Shown here: positions 62,735-64,000 of the stretch, piece after piece
How the letters are laid out: every line of letters starts with the position of its first letter
How positions within the stretch are numbered: the stretch's first letter is position 1
NCBI RefSeq assembly: GCF_040833995.1
Contig: NZ_CP162137.1
Coordinates: forward strand, 2,712,001-2,776,000
Origin: Leptospira sp. WS58.C1
GTDB taxonomy: Bacteria; Spirochaetota; Leptospiria; Leptospirales; Leptospiraceae
Direction: 5' to 3'
DNA length: 64,000 nucleotides
Notes under the pieces: model-generated
The model's input: the letters and a program-made list of their open reading frames with translations, nothing else
Told to the model about the DNA's origin: nothing
Databases searched by the model: none
Translations under genes and position numbers: made by a program

Positions 62735-64000
62735 TTAAGGAAGCACCCTTATGTACTGCTGCATTTCTTGGTGAAGCGCCGAACAGAAATCCGTGCAATA
62801 GAAAGGATAGATCCCAGGCTTAGGCGCTTTCCATTTGAAAGTCCTGGTCTGTCCCGGCATGATCAGAAGGTTAGGCATTTCAGGCGCCCCACCCACCGCA
62901 AAACCGTGAGGAATATCGAAGTCTTGTTCCAAGTTAGTCACATGGAAGAATACAGTGTCACCGCTTCTTACTTCGATAGTATCCGGTTTAAAGTGAGAAC
63001 GTATCTGAGTCATATAAACTCTGACAGTGTTTCCTTCACGAACAACTCTCGCGTCCTTCTCATTCTTGATCGCATAAGGATGTTTATTTTCTTCTAATGG
63101 ATAAATTTTTGCGGCCTTATCCATTAGAAGTTTTGCAGGTATCATCTGAGAATAGTGAGGTTCCCCCACAGTCGGAAAATCGGAAAGAAGTTCCGCTTTG
63201 CCTCCGGAAATATCGTACAACTGGGCGCTCTGAGGCAGCTCCATACCGACTGGAAGATATCTATCCTTAGTGATCTTATTCAATGCGATCAGATATTTTC
63301 CATACGGATCTTTAGAACTTCCGCCTACGATGGAAAGGTGACCCACACTATAGTAAGCGGGAAGATGTTGTTCCACTTCCCAGGTGCCTAGTTCCCATTT
63401 TACGACTTCCGAACTTACGAAACAGGAAGTGTAAGCATATCCCTTTCCGTCAAACTCGGTATGTAAAGGACCTAAACAAGGCTTCTTTACTTCACCGGCA
63501 AGAGTGGATTCGTATTTTAATATTGGGATATCCATGATCGTTCCGGATCTATGTTCCGGTTTGTCCTTCACTTCCATAAGTTTAGAGAAGGAGTGAACCG
63601 GGATCACTGTCGCGAGCTTTCCTCCGCCTACGATATATTCTCCGGTAGGATCCACATCCGTTCCGTGAGGACTCTTAGGAGTAGGCATATAATACATGAC
63701 TCCCGGGCAATCCTTAGGCTGGAGCATTTTCACTCCGCTCAACTTTTCGGAAATCGCAGGCTGGTTCTCCGGTAGATAATTCCTATAATATTCTCCACCA
63801 AAGTTAGACGCCTTTCCTTGGTCCAAACATTGTTTCGCACGAACCCAGTTGAACGCTAAGATATAATCCTTATCATTCTTAGATGCTCCCACTTCTATCA
63901 TCTTATACGCCTGTTCGGAGTTGTATGATGTGAAGAAGCACCAGTCGTGGGATTTTCCTTTTCCGCAGTGGGATAGATCGTAATCGAAACCTGGAACAAG
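62735..64000 (-). CDS. nosZ: Nitrous-oxide reductase NosZ (N-terminus beyond window edge)
   Basis: The C-terminal 421 residues of NosZ. The frame is open to the window edge, where it continues upstream of the internal Met at 63901 with LVPGFDYDLSHCGKGKSHDW. The C-terminal cupredoxin domain has the CuA ligands CTDFCSALHQEM plus the His in DIPHGFAVGG. The propeller part includes GPLHTEFDGKGYAYTSCF and SPHGTDVDPTGEYIVGGG, with CuZ-ligand His residues. It reduces N2O to N2 in the periplasm. The gene order nosZ-orf-nosL-nosD-nosF-nosY points to clade II. The export signal (Sec or Tat) is outside the window. Confidence 0.97.
   Translation of the reverse strand, partial: LVPGFDYDLSHCGKGKSHDWCFFTSYNSEQAYKMIEVGASKNDKDYILAFNWVRAKQCLDQGKASNFGGEYYRNYLPENQPAISEKLSGVKMLQPKDCPGVMYYMPTPKSPHGTDVDPTGEYIVGGGKLATVIPVHSFSKLMEVKDKPEHRSGTIMDIPILKYESTLAGEVKKPCLGPLHTEFDGKGYAYTSCFVSSEVVKWELGTWEVEQHLPAYYSVGHLSIVGGSSKDPYGKYLIALNKITKDRYLPVGMELPQSAQLYDISGGKAELLSDFPTVGEPHYSQMIPAKLLMDKAAKIYPLEENKHPYAIKNEKDARVVREGNTVRVYMTQIRSHFKPDTIEVRSGDTVFFHVTNLEQDFDIPHGFAVGGAPEMPNLLIMPGQTRTFKWKAPKPGIYPFYCTDFCSALHQEMQQYIRVLP

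Overview
The window looks like a chromosomal segment of a Leptospira-type spirochaete. The signs are moderate-to-low GC, many lipoproteins with the loose spirochaetal lipobox, TTG/GTG starts, 7TMR/SpoIIE and PAS-kinase signalling genes, and several small Cys-rich or hypothetical lipoproteins of the kind seen in that genus. The assignment rests on gene style and family recall, not on a search. There are no phage genes, insertion sequences or CRISPR arrays.

Layout. (1) 1-3.5 kb: a truncated PilZ/DUF1577-like gene, a small secreted Cys-rich protein and lipoproteins. (2) 3.5-10.9 kb: a complete minus-strand actABCDEF operon for Alternative Complex III (quinol:cytochrome c oxidoreductase). (3) 11-15 kb: a secreted-type endonuclease/exonuclease/phosphatase, a VapBC-like toxin-antitoxin pair, and a YHYH / MORN-like / SCO1 operon. 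(4) 15-28.8 kb: mostly housekeeping genes, namely an AraC regulator, an LpxL-like acyltransferase, an M20 peptidase, a GT39 glycosyltransferase, rlmN, a TPR protein, sufB, a 2-Cys peroxiredoxin with a PerR-like operator, a Pro/Gly-rich protein, a thioesterase and tRNA-Leu(CAA). (5) 29-41.5 kb: an accessory region with three exported rhodanese-type sulfurtransferases and two pentaheme c-type cytochromes. One four-gene operon encodes a small secreted protein, an outer-membrane beta-barrel, a rhodanese lipoprotein ending in poly-Gly plus CGG, and a pentaheme cytochrome. A separate rhodanese-pentaheme pair lies on the opposite strand, and membrane glycosyltransferases and an XRE-cupin regulator lie between them. 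(6) 41.4-49 kb: two related histidine kinases flanking a response regulator-EAL protein, then a 7TMR-DISM/PP2C phosphatase. (7) 49-52.8 kb: lipoproteins, a beta-propeller protein, an M24-type peptidase and an AraC regulator. (8) 54-64 kb: NnrS, a sterol-desaturase-family protein, a His/Cys-rich protein, a Met-rich lipoprotein and a Met/His-rich outer-membrane protein, converging on a minus-strand nosZ-orf-nosL-nosD-nosF-nosY operon (nosZ runs off the right edge).

How the genes fit together. ActABCDEF would oxidise quinol and reduce cytochrome c aerobically. SCO1 (and possibly YHYH) would support copper-enzyme maturation. The nos/nnrS region implies a second, low-oxygen respiratory branch reducing N2O. 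Two near-perfect FNR/DNR-type palindromes (TTGAT-N4-ATCAA), before nnrS and before the His/Cys-rich gene, suggest anaerobic or nitric-oxide-responsive control of the plus-strand genes. The metal-ligand-rich proteins downstream are plausible copper suppliers for NosZ.

The strongest candidate for an undescribed system is the rhodanese / beta-barrel / pentaheme cytochrome operon at 29.1-33.0 kb together with its partner pair at 38.5-40.7 kb. Its gene content recalls Geobacter rhodanese-containing porin-cytochrome conduits (ExtHIJKL type). The rhodanese tail also resembles the SoxY GGCGG swinging arm, which suggests electron-coupled sulfur (or selenium/tellurium oxyanion) chemistry at the cell envelope. 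That role is inference from composition and needs testing.
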